Shown here in pieces: positions 8,346-18,287 of a stretch of 64,000 bases of DNA. Both the position numbers and the translations under genes were made by a program. Position 1 is the stretch's first letter. The number at the start of each line of letters is the position of its first letter. This DNA comes from Microbacterium sp. W4I20. Its GTDB lineage: Bacteria > Actinomycetota > Actinomycetes > Actinomycetales > Microbacteriaceae. The notes beneath the pieces were generated by a model. The model saw only the letters and a list, made by a program, of their open reading frames with translations, was not told where the DNA came from and made no database searches. The stretch is from assembly GCF_030816505.1 (NCBI RefSeq), contig NZ_JAUSYB010000001.1, positions 310,001-374,000 of the forward strand, given 5' to 3'.

Positions 8346-8352
8346 GCGCGGA

Positions 8353-8601
8353 TTACTCCTGGCCTGCGACGATGAAGTTGACGGCGTCGCCGACGGTCTT
8401 CAGGTTCTTGACCTCGTCGTCGGGGATGGTGACGCCGAACTTCTCCTCGGCGTTGACGACGATCGTCATCATCGAGATCGAGTCGATGTCGAGGTCGTCG
8501 GTGAACGACTTCTCCAGGGCGACCTCGGAGGCGTTGATGCCGGTCTCGTCGGTGATGAGCTCTGCGAGGCCTGCGAGGACCTCATCGTTGGTGAAAGCCA
8601 T
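8353..8601 (-). CDS. acpP: Acyl carrier protein
   Basis: An 82-residue acidic protein. The phosphopantetheine serine lies in DLDIDSISMM (DSI rather than the common DSL). It carries growing acyl chains for FabH and FabF, its operon neighbours. AAAGAGGAAG sits upstream of the ATG. Confidence 0.97.
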   Translation of the reverse strand: MAFTNDEVLAGLAELITDETGINASEVALEKSFTDDLDIDSISMMTIVVNAEEKFGVTIPDDEVKNLKTVGDAVNFIVAGQE

Positions 8602-8668
8602 GTGGTCTTCCTCTTTCTTGCGGGTTGTAATCGGAACCGTGGAACAGTCTAGGGATTCTCGCGCGATC

Positions 8669-9670
8669 TCAGGGGAGGACGACGACCTGTGCGGCGAAGA
8701 CGAGCCCGGCGCCGAAGCCGATCTGCAGGGCGAGGCCGCCCGACAGCTCCGGGTGCTCGGCCATGAGTCGGTGACTGGCCAGCGGGATGGATGCCGCCGA
8801 GGTGTTGCCGGTCGTCTCGATGTCGCGGGCGATGACCGTCGTCTCCGGCAGCTTCAGCTGCTTGGCGAACTCGTCGATGATGCGCATGTTGGCCTGGTGC
8901 GGGATGAACGCGGCGATGTCGGACGGTTCGACGCCCGCCCTGTCGAGTGCTTCGCGCGCGACCTTGGCCATCTCCCACACTGCCCACCGGAAGACGGTCT
9001 GGCCCTCCTGGCGGAGGGTGGGCCACGGCACCTCGCCGTCGCGGAACTGCGTGAGCGTGCCGTTCATGCCGACGGCATCCGCCTTGGAGCCGTCGGAGCC
9101 CCAGACGGCGGGGGCGATCCCGGGCGTGTCGCTCGGACCGATCAGCGCGGCGCCGGCGCCGTCGCCCAGAAGGAAGGAGATGCTGCGGTCGGCCGGGTCG
9201 ACGACATCGGAGAGCTTCTCGCTGCCGATGACCAGGGCGTACCGGGCAGCGCCGGCCCTGATCAGGGCATCGGCCTGCGTGACCGCGTAGGAGTATCCCG
9301 CGCAGGCTGCGTTGACGTCATAGGCGGCCGCCGGGTTCGCGCCGACGCGATCGGCGACGATCGCCGAGACCGAGGGGCTCTGCTTCGGGTTGCTGATCGT
9401 CGCGACGATGACCAGGTCGATCTGGTCGGCGGGGATGCCGGACTTCTCGATGGCCTCGGCGCCCGCGATGGCCGCGAGGTCGATGGCATCGGTGCCCTTG
9501 TCGGCACGGACCCGGGTGATGATCCCGGTGCGCTGACGGATCCACTCGTCGCTGGAGTCGATCGGGCCGATGAGGTCGTCGTTCGGTATGGCGTTCTCGC
9601 CGCGGGCGGCACCGAACGAATAGATCCGCGTGTAGGCGGGTCCGGTGACCTGCTTCAGGGTGGCGGTCAT
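8669..9670 (-). CDS. fabH: 3-oxoacyl-ACP synthase III (KAS III)
   Basis: A 333-residue condensing enzyme that starts fatty acid synthesis from acyl-CoA and malonyl-ACP. The catalytic Cys lies in NAACAGYSYAV, His in FIPHQANMR and Asn in TTGNTSAASIPLA. The ATG at 9670 (MTATLKQVTG) overlaps the fabD stop by 4 nt (ATGA), so the two are coupled. A much longer open frame upstream is the antisense of fabD and is not used. Confidence 0.97.
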   Translation of the reverse strand: MTATLKQVTGPAYTRIYSFGAARGENAIPNDDLIGPIDSSDEWIRQRTGIITRVRADKGTDAIDLAAIAGAEAIEKSGIPADQIDLVIVATISNPKQSPSVSAIVADRVGANPAAAYDVNAACAGYSYAVTQADALIRAGAARYALVIGSEKLSDVVDPADRSISFLLGDGAGAALIGPSDTPGIAPAVWGSDGSKADAVGMNGTLTQFRDGEVPWPTLRQEGQTVFRWAVWEMAKVAREALDRAGVEPSDIAAFIPHQANMRIIDEFAKQLKLPETTVIARDIETTGNTSAASIPLASHRLMAEHPELSGGLALQIGFGAGLVFAAQVVVLP

Positions 9671-10587
9671 GCGGCTTCTCCGTTCAGCAGCGCGACGGCT
9701 GCGTCGAGATCTTCGGGAGTCTTCACAGCGACGGTCGGCACTCCGCGCAGCCCGCGCTTGGCAAGACCTGTGAGCGCGCCGGCGGGCGCGAGTTCGATGA
9801 GGCCGGTGATTCCGTGTTCGGCGAACGAGGCCATGCAGAGATCCCAGCGCACGGGCGAGGACACCTGGTCGACGAGATAGGTGAGCGCCTGCGTGCCGCT
9901 CTCCACCTGCGAGCCGTCGCGGTTGGTCCACAGCGGAATCGTGGGGTCGGCGGGTGTCACGGTGCCGATGGCGTCGCGCAGCGCGGCGACCGCGGGGGCC
10001 ATGTACTCGGTGTGGAAGGCGCCGGCGACCTGCAGCGGGATCACACGAGTGCCCTTGACCGGCTGGGTCGAGAGGGCTTCGAGGCCGGGGAGCTCGCCGG
10101 CGACCACGAGCTGGCCGCCGCCGTTGTAGTTGGCGGGGGAGAGCCCGAGTTCCGTCAGCCGCTCGAGGACCGCCTGCTCGTCGCCGCCCAGGACGGCGCT
10201 CATGCCGGTCGGGGTCTGTGCCGCGGCATCCGCCATGGCTCGTCCGCGGATGCCGACGAGGCGCATACCGGTCTCCGCGTCGATGACTCCGCTGCCGACC
10301 AGCGCCGCGATCTCGCCCACCGAATGTCCGGCGATGCCGTCAGCCGACCGGCCGGCCCGCTGGACCAGCGCGTCGCCGGCGATCAGCGATGCCGCGACGA
10401 TGAGCGGCTGCGCGACGCGCGTGTCGCGGATGGTGTCAGCATCCGACACCGTGCCGTGCTCGCGGAGGTCGACCTGCGCCGCATCCGAGTAGGCCGCGAG
10501 GCGTTCTGCCACTCCGTCGAGCTCGAGCCAAGGGGCGAGGAATCCGGGGGTCTGCGAGCCCTGACCAGGGCATACGACGACAATCAC
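9667..10587 (-). CDS. fabD: Malonyl-CoA:ACP transacylase
   Basis: A 306-residue acyltransferase with the nucleophile serine in GHSVGEIAAL and an N-terminal CPGQGSQTPG oxyanion motif. It loads malonate onto ACP. It is the first gene of the fab operon; the 100 bp upstream should hold the promoter, probably bound by the adjacent PucR-type regulator. Confidence 0.97.
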   Translation of the reverse strand: MIVVVCPGQGSQTPGFLAPWLELDGVAERLAAYSDAAQVDLREHGTVSDADTIRDTRVAQPLIVAASLIAGDALVQRAGRSADGIAGHSVGEIAALVGSGVIDAETGMRLVGIRGRAMADAAAQTPTGMSAVLGGDEQAVLERLTELGLSPANYNGGGQLVVAGELPGLEALSTQPVKGTRVIPLQVAGAFHTEYMAPAVAALRDAIGTVTPADPTIPLWTNRDGSQVESGTQALTYLVDQVSSPVRWDLCMASFAEHGITGLIELAPAGALTGLAKRGLRGVPTVAVKTPEDLDAAVALLNGEAA

Positions 10588-10687
10588 GTACTCAGTCTCT
10601 CAGCGTTTCGGGTTATGCGGTGGATGATCCATCACAAGATTCCGAGGATCCCTTGTGTGTGGCGTACAGGCCGTCGGTGCGCGGCGC

Positions 10688-11914
10688 TCAGCGCTGCGGG
10701 CGGCGGAGGGCCGGGCGGCGACGCGCCTGATCGCCCACGCCGATCGATCCGAGGATGAGCGCCGTCTGCAGGATCAGGGCCTCACGCGGCCCCGTGGCAT
10801 CCCAGCCGATGACCTCGCTCACGCGCTTGAGGCGATAGCGCACGGTGTTCGGGTGCACGAACAGCTCCCGGGCGGTGGCTTCGAGCGAGCGACCGTTGTC
10901 GAGGTAGCTCCAGAGAGTGGTGACCAGATCGGTCGAGTGCGCCTGCAACGGGCGGAAGATGCGCTCGATGAGAGTCTGTTTGGCGAGCGGATCTCCGGCG
11001 AGCGCGCGTTCGGGGAGGAGGTCGTCCGCCTCCACGGGCCGCGGGGCGCTGCGCCAGGCACGCGCGACAGCGAATCCGGCCAGGGCGGCGCGGGCGCTCT
11101 GGCTCGCATCGACGAGAGCGACCACGGCAGGGCCGAGAACCACGTAGCCGGGGCCGAACGACGGTTCGAGGCGCGCGGCGATCTCCTGGAAGCCGAGTTC
11201 GTCCTCGACCTCCTCGGTGTCCTGTCCCGCGACTCTGGCGCGGCCGAGCACCAGCACCAGTCGCGATCCCTGCACGCCGATGAGCACGTCGACCGCCAGC
11301 TTGCGGGCGGTGCGACGCACGAGGTCGACGTCGAACTGCGGGGGTGTCGTGCCCACCAGGACCGCGACCTCGCCGTGGCCGTGCCAGCCGAGAGCGGCGA
11401 TGCGGCTGGGCAGCTCCTCGTCGGCTTCACCCGTGAGGATCGAGTCGACGACCAGTGCCTCCAGCCGCGCATCCCAGAGCCCGCGGGCCTCGGCGGCCCT
11501 GGCGTAGACGTCGGCGGCGGCGAAGGCCACATCCCGCGAGTACAGCAGGATCGCCTCGCGAAGATCGTTCCCCCGGCCGGCGACGCGCTCCTCTGTCACC
11601 TCGACCGTCACCCGGATCAGCTGCAGCGTCTGCTGAAGGCTGACGCTGCGCAGCAGCTCGCGGGGCGCCGCCGCGAAGATGTCGGCCGCGATCCAGGGCG
11701 TGGAATTGGGGTCCTCGTACCACTGGATGAACGAGGTGATGCCGGCCTGCGCCACCAGCCCGACCGCCGAGCGGCGGGCTGGTGGCATGTCGGCGTACCA
11801 CGGAAGTGTGTCTTCCAGCCGCTTGATGGTCACCGAGGCGATGTCGCCGGAGATCCGGCGCAGCCAGGTGAGCGTCGCAGCCTTGTCCATGCTGCGGGAA
11901 GACGAACCTGTCAC
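10688..11914 (-). CDS. PucR/CdaR-type helix-turn-helix regulator (FasR-like by position)
   Basis: A protein of about 408 residues ending in a PucR C-terminal HTH (ATARELFVHPNTVRYRLKRV). Its N-terminal region starts DKAATLTWLRRISGDIAS. Streptomyces has a related activator (FasR) next to the same fab operon, so control of fatty acid synthesis is likely. GTG 11914 is chosen because GGGGAGAG lies about 13 nt upstream, inside the end of aceE. ATG 11890 is the alternative. It follows aceE closely and may be co-transcribed with it. Confidence 0.85.
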   Translation of the reverse strand: MTGSSSRSMDKAATLTWLRRISGDIASVTIKRLEDTLPWYADMPPARRSAVGLVAQAGITSFIQWYEDPNSTPWIAADIFAAAPRELLRSVSLQQTLQLIRVTVEVTEERVAGRGNDLREAILLYSRDVAFAAADVYARAAEARGLWDARLEALVVDSILTGEADEELPSRIAALGWHGHGEVAVLVGTTPPQFDVDLVRRTARKLAVDVLIGVQGSRLVLVLGRARVAGQDTEEVEDELGFQEIAARLEPSFGPGYVVLGPAVVALVDASQSARAALAGFAVARAWRSAPRPVEADDLLPERALAGDPLAKQTLIERIFRPLQAHSTDLVTTLWSYLDNGRSLEATARELFVHPNTVRYRLKRVSEVIGWDATGPREALILQTALILGSIGVGDQARRRPALRRPQR

Positions 11915-11921
11915 CGAGGGC

Positions 11922-14648
11922 TCAGCTCTCCCCGCCTGCGTTGCCGCTCGTGCCGGCGTTGACGTCGTGCAGGCTGTACTTCCGGATCGCCTGAGCCGCG
12001 AGCGAGCGGTCGACGACGCCGTCCTCCGCCAGCGACTGCAGGGTGCGCACGACGACCGACGGGCCATCGATCTTGAAGAAGCGACGTGCCGCAGCACGGG
12101 TGTCGGAGAAACCGAAGCCGTCGGCGCCGAGCGTGGCGAAGCGGTTCGGGACCCACGGGCGGATCTGGTCCTGCACGGCGTGCATGAAGTCGCTCACCGC
12201 GACGACCGGACCTTCGGCGCCCTGCAGCTTCTGGGTGAGGTAGGCCGTGCGGGGCTCCTCCTCCGGGTACAGGAAGTTGTGCTCGTCGGCGGCGAGGCCG
12301 TCGCGGCGCAGCTCGGTCCACGAGGTGACCGACCAGACGTCGGCGATCACACCCCAGTCGTTCTTCAGCAGCTCCTGCGCCTCGAGGGCCCAGGGGAGTC
12401 CGACGCCCGACGCGAACAGCTGAGCACGGGGGCCCTCGCCTTCGCCGACGGACACCCGGTGGATGCCCTTGACGATGCCGTCGACGTCGACGTTCTCCGG
12501 CTCTGCCGGCATCACCATCGGCTCGTTGTACACCGTGATGTAGTACATGACGTTCGGGTCTTCGTGGTTCCCGCCGTACATCCGCTCGAGACCCGAGCGC
12601 ATGATGTGCGCGATCTCGTAGCCGTACGCCGGGTCGTAGGAGACCGTGGCCGGGTTGGTGGCCGCGAGCAGGTGCGAGTGGCCGTCGGCGTGCTGAAGTC
12701 CCTCGCCGGTGAGCGTCGTGCGACCGGCCGTGGCGCCGATGATGAACCCGCGGGCCATCTGGTCGCCGGCCGCCCACTGCGCGTCGCCCGTGCGCTGGAA
12801 TCCGAACATCGAGTAGAAGAGGTAGATCGGGATGAGCGGCTCGCCGTGGGTGGCGTAGGAGGTGCCCGCGGCCGTGAAGGCTGCGAGAGCGCCCGCCTCG
12901 TTGATGCCGACGTGCACGATCTGGCCCTGCGGGCTCTCCTTGTAGGCGAGGAGCAGTTCCCGGTCGACCGACGTGTAGTGCTGGCCGTTCGGGTTGTAGA
13001 TCTTCGCGGTCGGGAAGTACGCGTCCATGCCGAAGGTGCGTGCCTCGTCCGGGATGATCGGCACGATGCGGTGGCCGAAGTCCTTCGAGCGGAGGAGGTC
13101 CTTCAACAGGCGGACGAACGCCATGGTGGTGGCGATCTCCTGCGTGCCGGAGCCCTTCTTGGGCAGGGCGTACGCGGCGTCGTCCGGCAGCGAGAGTCCG
13201 ACGTGCGTCGACCGACGCTCCGGCAGGAAGCCGCCGAGTGCCTGACGACGCTCGAGCATGTACTGGATCGTCTCGTCCTGGGGTCCCGGGTTGTAGTACG
13301 GGGGAAGGTACGGGTTCTCCTCGAGCTGCGCGTCCGTGATCGGGATGTGCATCGCATCGCGGAACGTCTTGAGGTTGTCGAGCGTCATCTTCTTCATCTG
13401 GTGGGTCGCGTTGCGGCCCTCGAACTGCGGACCGAGGCCGTAGCCCTTGACGGTCTTCGCCAGGATGACGGTGGGCTTGCCCTTGTGCTCGGTCGCGGCC
13501 TTGAACGCGGCATAGACCTTGCGGTAGTCGTGACCGCCGCGCTTGAGGTTCCAGATGTCGTCGTCGGAGTAGTCCTTGACGAGGGCTGCGGCACGCTCGT
13601 CACGGCCGAAGAAGTGCTCGCGGACGTACGCGCCGGACTCGGCCTTGTACGTCTGGTAGTCGCCGTCGGGGGTGACGTTCATCAGGTTGAGCAGTGCGCC
13701 CTCGGTGTCGCGGGCGAGCAGGTCGTCCCACTCGCGGCCCCACACGACCTTGATGACGTTCCAGCCGGCGCCGCGGAAGAACGATTCCAGCTCCTGGACG
13801 ATCTTGCCGTTGCCGCGCACCGGCCCGTCGAGGCGCTGGAGGTTGCAGTTGACGATGAACGTGAGGTTGTCGAGGCCCTCGTTGGCGGCGACCTGCAGCT
13901 GGCCGCGGCTCTCGACCTCGTCCATCTCGCCGTCGCCGAGGAAGGCCCAGACGCGCGAGGCGGAGGTGTCCTTGATGCCGCGGTTCTCGAGGTACTTGTT
14001 CGACATCGCCTGGTAGATCGCGTTGATCGGGCCGAGACCCATCGAGACGGTCGGGAACTGCCAGTACTCCGGCATGAGGCGCGGGTGCGGGTAGGAGGGG
14101 ATGCCGTTCGGGGCGTGCGACTTCTCCTGGCGGAAGCCGTCGAGCTGATCCTCGGTCAGGCGACCCTCGAGGTAGGAACGTGCATAGGTGCCGGGGGAGG
14201 CGTGACCCTGCACGAAGATCTGGTCGGCGCCGCCCGCGTGATCCGCACCCTTGAAGAAGTGGTTGAAGCCGACCTCATACAGGGCGGCCGAGGAGGCGTA
14301 GGTGGAGATGTGTCCGCCGACCCCGATGCCAGGGCGCTGCGCGCGGTGCACCGTGATCGCGGCGTTCCAGCGGATCCAGGCGCGGTAGCGGCGCTCGACC
14401 TCTTCATCACCGGGGAACTCGGGCTCGTTCTCCGGTGCGATGGTGTTGATGTAGTCCGTGGTCGGGACCATCGGCACGCCCAGGTGCAGCTCCTTCGAGC
14501 GCTTGAGCAGGCTGAGCATGATCTCTCGGCCACGACCGTGGCCCTTCGCATCCACCAGCTCATCGAGCGACTGCTGCCACTCGCCGGTCTCCTCCGGATC
14601 GCTGTCGAGGGGGCCCTGGGAATACGGATCCTGGTCGTGAACAGTCAC
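11922..14648 (-). CDS. aceE: Pyruvate dehydrogenase E1 component, homodimeric type
   Basis: A 908-residue thiamine-diphosphate enzyme that decarboxylates pyruvate and acetylates the E2 lipoyl domain. Visible motifs include the TPP/Mg site [12 protein letters not shown] followed by [11 protein letters not shown], and [13 protein letters not shown] in the transketolase domain. The GTG at 14648 ([11 protein letters not shown]) gives the family length, with GAAAGG just upstream; an upstream ATG would add an unrelated leader. In Actinobacteria the E2 and E3 are encoded elsewhere, and the lpdA at 45.5 kb could serve as E3. Confidence 0.96.
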   Translation of the reverse strand: MTVHDQDPYSQGPLDSDPEETGEWQQSLDELVDAKGHGRGREIMLSLLKRSKELHLGVPMVPTTDYINTIAPENEPEFPGDEEVERRYRAWIRWNAAITVHRAQRPGIGVGGHISTYASSAALYEVGFNHFFKGADHAGGADQIFVQGHASPGTYARSYLEGRLTEDQLDGFRQEKSHAPNGIPSYPHPRLMPEYWQFPTVSMGLGPINAIYQAMSNKYLENRGIKDTSASRVWAFLGDGEMDEVESRGQLQVAANEGLDNLTFIVNCNLQRLDGPVRGNGKIVQELESFFRGAGWNVIKVVWGREWDDLLARDTEGALLNLMNVTPDGDYQTYKAESGAYVREHFFGRDERAAALVKDYSDDDIWNLKRGGHDYRKVYAAFKAATEHKGKPTVILAKTVKGYGLGPQFEGRNATHQMKKMTLDNLKTFRDAMHIPITDAQLEENPYLPPYYNPGPQDETIQYMLERRQALGGFLPERRSTHVGLSLPDDAAYALPKKGSGTQEIATTMAFVRLLKDLLRSKDFGHRIVPIIPDEARTFGMDAYFPTAKIYNPNGQHYTSVDRELLLAYKESPQGQIVHVGINEAGALAAFTAAGTSYATHGEPLIPIYLFYSMFGFQRTGDAQWAAGDQMARGFIIGATAGRTTLTGEGLQHADGHSHLLAATNPATVSYDPAYGYEIAHIMRSGLERMYGGNHEDPNVMYYITVYNEPMVMPAEPENVDVDGIVKGIHRVSVGEGEGPRAQLFASGVGLPWALEAQELLKNDWGVIADVWSVTSWTELRRDGLAADEHNFLYPEEEPRTAYLTQKLQGAEGPVVAVSDFMHAVQDQIRPWVPNRFATLGADGFGFSDTRAAARRFFKIDGPSVVVRTLQSLAEDGVVDRSLAAQAIRKYSLHDVNAGTSGNAGGES

Positions 14649-14803
14649 GGGGTGGAGCCTTTCGTCAAGCTGGCAGGTCATGCCAAGGAAACGGGAAGCG
14701 ACGCGGGCAGCCTTGTCGGCTGTGCACAACGCGCGCCGGGTTCAGCCTATCCCTCTTCCACGACAGGGGTACGCATCGGACGCCCGATACACTGGACGCA
14801 CCA

Positions 14804-14879
14804 GGGCCTTTAGCTCAGCTGGTAGAGCGCCACGTTTACACCGTGGATGTCGTCGGTTCGATCCCGGCAGGGCCCACCA
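14804..14879 (+). tRNA. tRNA-Val (anticodon TAC)
   Basis: The acceptor arms GGGCCTT and AGGGCCC pair with one G-T. The anticodon loop TTTACAC on a CCACG/CGTGG stem gives anticodon TAC, reading GTA/GTG valine codons. The T-arm GGTTCGATCC is present and CCA is encoded. A TACACT -10-like hexamer lies at about 14788. Confidence 0.97.
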
Positions 14880-14910
14880 GTCGATGCCGGATCGGGGCTA
14901 GCCTGATCGC

Positions 14911-15537
14911 ATGACGGTATACATCCCGAGCATCGAGACCCCGTTCCGCCCGTTCCCAGAAGACCGCTGGTCGGTGGATCCTGCCTCGGGCAGCATCAGC
15001 GTGTCCAGCATTCCCGGCACTGACATCTTCACCGACCCGGGCGGCGATGACGGCGACCAAGTCACGTCGTCGACGCTGCACAACGCCGCGACACTTCTGA
15101 CCGATGCTCCCGCCGGCGACTTCCAGCTGAGCGCGCGCGTCCGCGTCCGCTTCGCAGGCACGTTCGATGCCGGCGTGCTGTTCCTGCGCCACGACCGTGA
15201 GACGTGGGCGAAGCTCTGCTTCGAGTTCTCGCCGCGCGGGCAGGGCATGATCGTCAGTGTCGTCAACGATCGCGTGTCCGACGACGCCAACGCCTTCACG
15301 GTCGACGGTGATCACGTGCACCTGCGTGTATCTCGGAAGGGGACGGTTTTCGCCTTCCACGCCTCCACGGACGGCGAACGATGGATGCTGATCCGCGCGT
15401 TCGCGCTCCCGAACGGCGACAAGACGCTCGAGGTCGGATTCGAGGCCCAGTCACCTCAGAGCGACGGCTGCGACGTCGTCTTCGACGAACCCCGCCTCGT
15501 GGAGCGCACGATCTCCGACTTCCGCGACGAGTCGTGA
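14911..15537 (+). CDS. DUF1349 domain-containing protein
   Basis: A 208-residue, mostly beta-stranded protein matching the DUF1349 (regulation-of-enolase-like, concanavalin-type) family. Typical are the FTDPGGD segment, the FDAGVLFLRHDRETWAKLCFEFSP strand pair and WMLIRAFALPNG. It is probably a cytosolic carbohydrate-binding-like fold; the biological role is unknown. It is encoded right after tRNA-Val with its own ATG, and no signal peptide is seen. Confidence 0.8.
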   Translation: MTVYIPSIETPFRPFPEDRWSVDPASGSISVSSIPGTDIFTDPGGDDGDQVTSSTLHNAATLLTDAPAGDFQLSARVRVRFAGTFDAGVLFLRHDRETWAKLCFEFSPRGQGMIVSVVNDRVSDDANAFTVDGDHVHLRVSRKGTVFAFHASTDGERWMLIRAFALPNGDKTLEVGFEAQSPQSDGCDVVFDEPRLVERTISDFRDES

Positions 15538-15636
15538 ACCACGGTTCTTCTCTCTGGTGATCACCGACCAGCCCCGCGCCCGGGTCGACACGGGACACAT
15601 GTCTTCGTGCGTGCTTGACCGGATTCCCGAGAACCG

Positions 15637-16401
15637 ATGATCGACGCGGAAGACTCCGAGTGGTCGGCCATCGCCGACGTGTGGGCGGAGCTGTGGGGAA
15701 GCTTCGCCGATCCGTCGCGTGGCGTCGTCATCGATGCCACCGGGATCGGACCCGGTTCGCGCGTGCTCGACGTGGGATGCGGGAGCGGGGAGTTCCTGGC
15801 GATGCTGGGCACACTCGGAGCAGAGGCGGCGGGCATCGATCCCGCCCGGCGCATGGTCGAGATCGCCCGAGCGGCTGCCCCCGCGGCGGATGTACGTGTG
15901 GGCGCGGCAGAGGAGCTGCCCTGGCCCGATGCCTCGTTCGATGTCGTGACCGCCTTCAACGCGCTGCAGTTCGCCGAGGACACCCTCGATGCGCTCGCGG
16001 AGATGCACCGGGTGACCGCACCCGGAGGCCTCGTCGCGATCGTGAACTGGGCCGAGCGCGACCGGAACGACCTCGACGCGATCGATACCGCCGTCGCGGC
16101 CGCCGAGGGCGATGAGCCGACGCCGGACGGGGAGCTCCGTCGGGAGGGCGGCGTGGCGCAGCTCCTCGCGGACGGCGGGTTCGAGGTGGTGTCCGCCGGG
16201 CTCGTCGAGATGCCCTGGGAGGCGCCGGATGCGAAGACGCTGCTGCGGGGTGTGCTGATGGGCGAGGATGCCGACATCGTCTCCGAGATCGCACCTGTCG
16301 TGCTCGCAGCGGCTGAGTCGTTCCGGACGGAGACCGGCGCATACCGCCTGGTCAACGCCTTCCGCTACGCGGTGGCCCGTCGTCCCGCTGCAGCGAGATG
16401 A
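15637..16401 (+). CDS. Class I SAM-dependent methyltransferase
   Basis: A 254-residue Rossmann methyltransferase. Motif I is VLDVGCGSGEFLAML, followed by the acidic SAM-ribose residue in AAGIDPARRMVEIA and the post-motif segment ELPWPDASFDVVTAFNALQF. It belongs to the UbiE/Methyltransf_11 type, and the substrate cannot be told. The neighbours are unrelated and separated by about 100 bp on each side. Confidence 0.85.
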   Translation: MIDAEDSEWSAIADVWAELWGSFADPSRGVVIDATGIGPGSRVLDVGCGSGEFLAMLGTLGAEAAGIDPARRMVEIARAAAPAADVRVGAAEELPWPDASFDVVTAFNALQFAEDTLDALAEMHRVTAPGGLVAIVNWAERDRNDLDAIDTAVAAAEGDEPTPDGELRREGGVAQLLADGGFEVVSAGLVEMPWEAPDAKTLLRGVLMGEDADIVSEIAPVVLAAAESFRTETGAYRLVNAFRYAVARRPAAAR

Positions 16402-16503
16402 CCTCGGATCATCCGCGGGCGCAGTCACCCACGGGCATAGTGTGGACACCACTCACACCGTGAGCGAACGATCAGTGCAGGGGAACGGACACCGGGAGCG
16501 ATC

Positions 16504-17394
16504 ATGGCGCGACGCATCGTCATCAGTGGGGCATCCGGTCTGATCGGAAGTGCGCTGACCTCTTCGCTCCGCTCGGACGGCGCCGAGGTCATCACGCTCG
16601 TCCGCCGCCCGCCGAGGAGCGACACGGAGCGGCAGTGGGCGCCGGGGGAGCGCGACCTCGATCCCGATGTGTTCGCCGGTGCGGAAGCGGTCGTCGCGCT
16701 GGGAGGCGCGAGCGTCGGACGCCTGCCGTGGACACCCCGCTACCGCGACGAACTCGTCGACTCTCGATTGAAGAGCACCCGCACGATCACGACCGCCCTT
16801 CGCGCCCTGCGCGATGACGCGCCCGCCCTCGTCTCGGCATCCGCCGTCGGCTACTACGGATCGGCCCCGGGCGAGACGCTGACTGAGGACTCTCCGGCCG
16901 GAGGGACCTTCCTCGCGCAGCTGTGCGTCCAGTGGGAGGGGGAAGCGCTCCGGGCCGCTGATCACACCCGCGTCGCTCTGCTGCGCACCGCCCCGGTCAT
17001 CCATCGCCAGGGCGTGCTCAAGCCGCTCATCCAGCTCACGCGCTTCGGAGTCGCCGGGCCGATCGGGCCCGGAACGCAGATCTGGCCGTGGATGTCGCTG
17101 GAGGACGAGGTGCGCGCGATCCGCCACGTCATCGATGCGAAGATCGGCGGCCCCGTGAATCTCACCGGTCCGACGCCGGCATCCGCCAATGACATCGGCC
17201 GAGCGCTCGCCCGCGAGATGCACCGCCCGTTCTGGCTCCCTGCTCCCACCTGGGCCCTGCGTCTGGCGCTGAGCGCCGCGGCGGCCGACTCGCTCCTGGT
17301 GTCGGACGCCGATGTGCGCCCGACGGTGCTGGAGAAGACCGGGTTCCACTTCACGCACCCCACCGCGGCGGAGGCGGTTCACTCCGCCGTGTGA
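16504..17394 (+). CDS. TIGR01777-type NAD-dependent epimerase (YfcH-like SDR)
   Basis: A 296-residue atypical extended SDR. It has the glycine-rich NAD site SGASGLIGSAL at the N-terminus, SAVGYYGSAPGETLTE in the centre, and a C-terminal DUF1731 segment ending PTVLEKTGFHFTHPTAAEAV. The family is widespread and its substrate unknown. GGGAGCGATC just before the ATG serves as ribosome binding site. Confidence 0.88.
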   Translation: MARRIVISGASGLIGSALTSSLRSDGAEVITLVRRPPRSDTERQWAPGERDLDPDVFAGAEAVVALGGASVGRLPWTPRYRDELVDSRLKSTRTITTALRALRDDAPALVSASAVGYYGSAPGETLTEDSPAGGTFLAQLCVQWEGEALRAADHTRVALLRTAPVIHRQGVLKPLIQLTRFGVAGPIGPGTQIWPWMSLEDEVRAIRHVIDAKIGGPVNLTGPTPASANDIGRALAREMHRPFWLPAPTWALRLALSAAAADSLLVSDADVRPTVLEKTGFHFTHPTAAEAVHSAV

Positions 17395-17422
17395 TCCGCC
17401 TCCGCGCAGGGTCGATCCGCGC

Positions 17423-18187
17423 TCAGTGCCCGTGGGGGTCGAGGCGATTGATCGTCGACACCACCTGGTCGTAGTCGCCGCGAGCCTCGCCGTACCTCAG
17501 GAACTTCACGTTCTCGACCTGGATCTCGGTCGCGTCGGGCTGTGCCTCGAGCAGCTCCATCACCTCGGAGACGAAGTCATCGAGCGGCATGGCGAAATCG
17601 CTCTCCTTCTGCCCGGGCAGCAGATCGGTCTGCACGGACGGCGGCTCGAGCTCGACGACCTTCACCGTCGATCCCGCGAGTTGCAGGCGGAGCGACTCGC
17701 TGAGCATGTGGATGGCCGCCTTGCTCGCGTTGTAGCTGGGCGTCGCCTTCAAGGGAGCGAACGCCAGGCCGGAGGACACGGTCATGATCGTGGCATCCGG
17801 CACGCTGCGCAGATGCTCGATGAAAGCACCGATGAGGCGGATCGGACCCAGGACGTTCGTGGTGATCGTCTCCTCGGCGGTCGCGAGGAACCCGGAGGGC
17901 GCCGACCAGTCCTCGACACGCATCACGCCGGCCATCGTGATGACGACGTTCAGGCTCGGGTGGGCGGTGATCACCTCGGATGCGGCGGAGCGGATGCTGT
18001 CGGCATCCGTCGTGTCGATCTGCACGGTGTGGATTCCCGGGTCCTCCGCAGCGATCGTGCGGAGCAGCTCGGCGCGTCGTCCGCCGACGATCACGGTGTT
18101 CCCCTTCGCGCGCAGTGCACGAGCGAGGGCGAGGCCGATGCCGCTGGTGGCGCCGGGGATGAAGATGGTGTTTCCGCTGATGTTCAT
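17423..18187 (-). CDS. Short-chain dehydrogenase/reductase (DltE-like)
   Basis: A 254-residue classical SDR. The NAD(P) motif is PGATSGIGLALA, GGRR lies after the second strand, and the catalytic YNASKAA has Ser upstream. The C-terminal half resembles the DltE/short SDR group. ATG 18187 (MNISGNTIF) is chosen because the divergent operator region starts right beyond it. It is divergent from an XRE regulator, probably its repressor. Confidence 0.87.
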   Translation of the reverse strand: MNISGNTIFIPGATSGIGLALARALRAKGNTVIVGGRRAELLRTIAAEDPGIHTVQIDTTDADSIRSAASEVITAHPSLNVVITMAGVMRVEDWSAPSGFLATAEETITTNVLGPIRLIGAFIEHLRSVPDATIMTVSSGLAFAPLKATPSYNASKAAIHMLSESLRLQLAGSTVKVVELEPPSVQTDLLPGQKESDFAMPLDDFVSEVMELLEAQPDATEIQVENVKFLRYGEARGDYDQVVSTINRLDPHGH

Positions 18188-18194
18188 GTCTCCA

Positions 18195-18257
18195 CCCTCG
18201 GCTCCCATCCGAGGGCGCACCAGGGACGGGTCATCCAGGGATCGGCGGTCCCTGGAT
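18195..18257. promoter_or_regulatory. Two inverted repeats between SDR and XRE regulator
   Basis: CCCTCGG/CCGAGGG (18195-18201, 18209-18215) and ATCCAGGGA/TCCCTGGAT (18233-18241, 18249-18257) are both perfect palindromes. The second lies 30 bp upstream of the regulator start. They are likely operators of the HTH regulator. Confidence 0.55.
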
Positions 18258-18287
18258 GGACCCGCTGCCGGGAGGGATACTGAACGG

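Noticed and set aside
11679..14813. 1044-codon plus-strand frame opposite aceE
   Set aside because: It is antisense to an unmistakable pyruvate dehydrogenase E1 and shows no recognisable domain.
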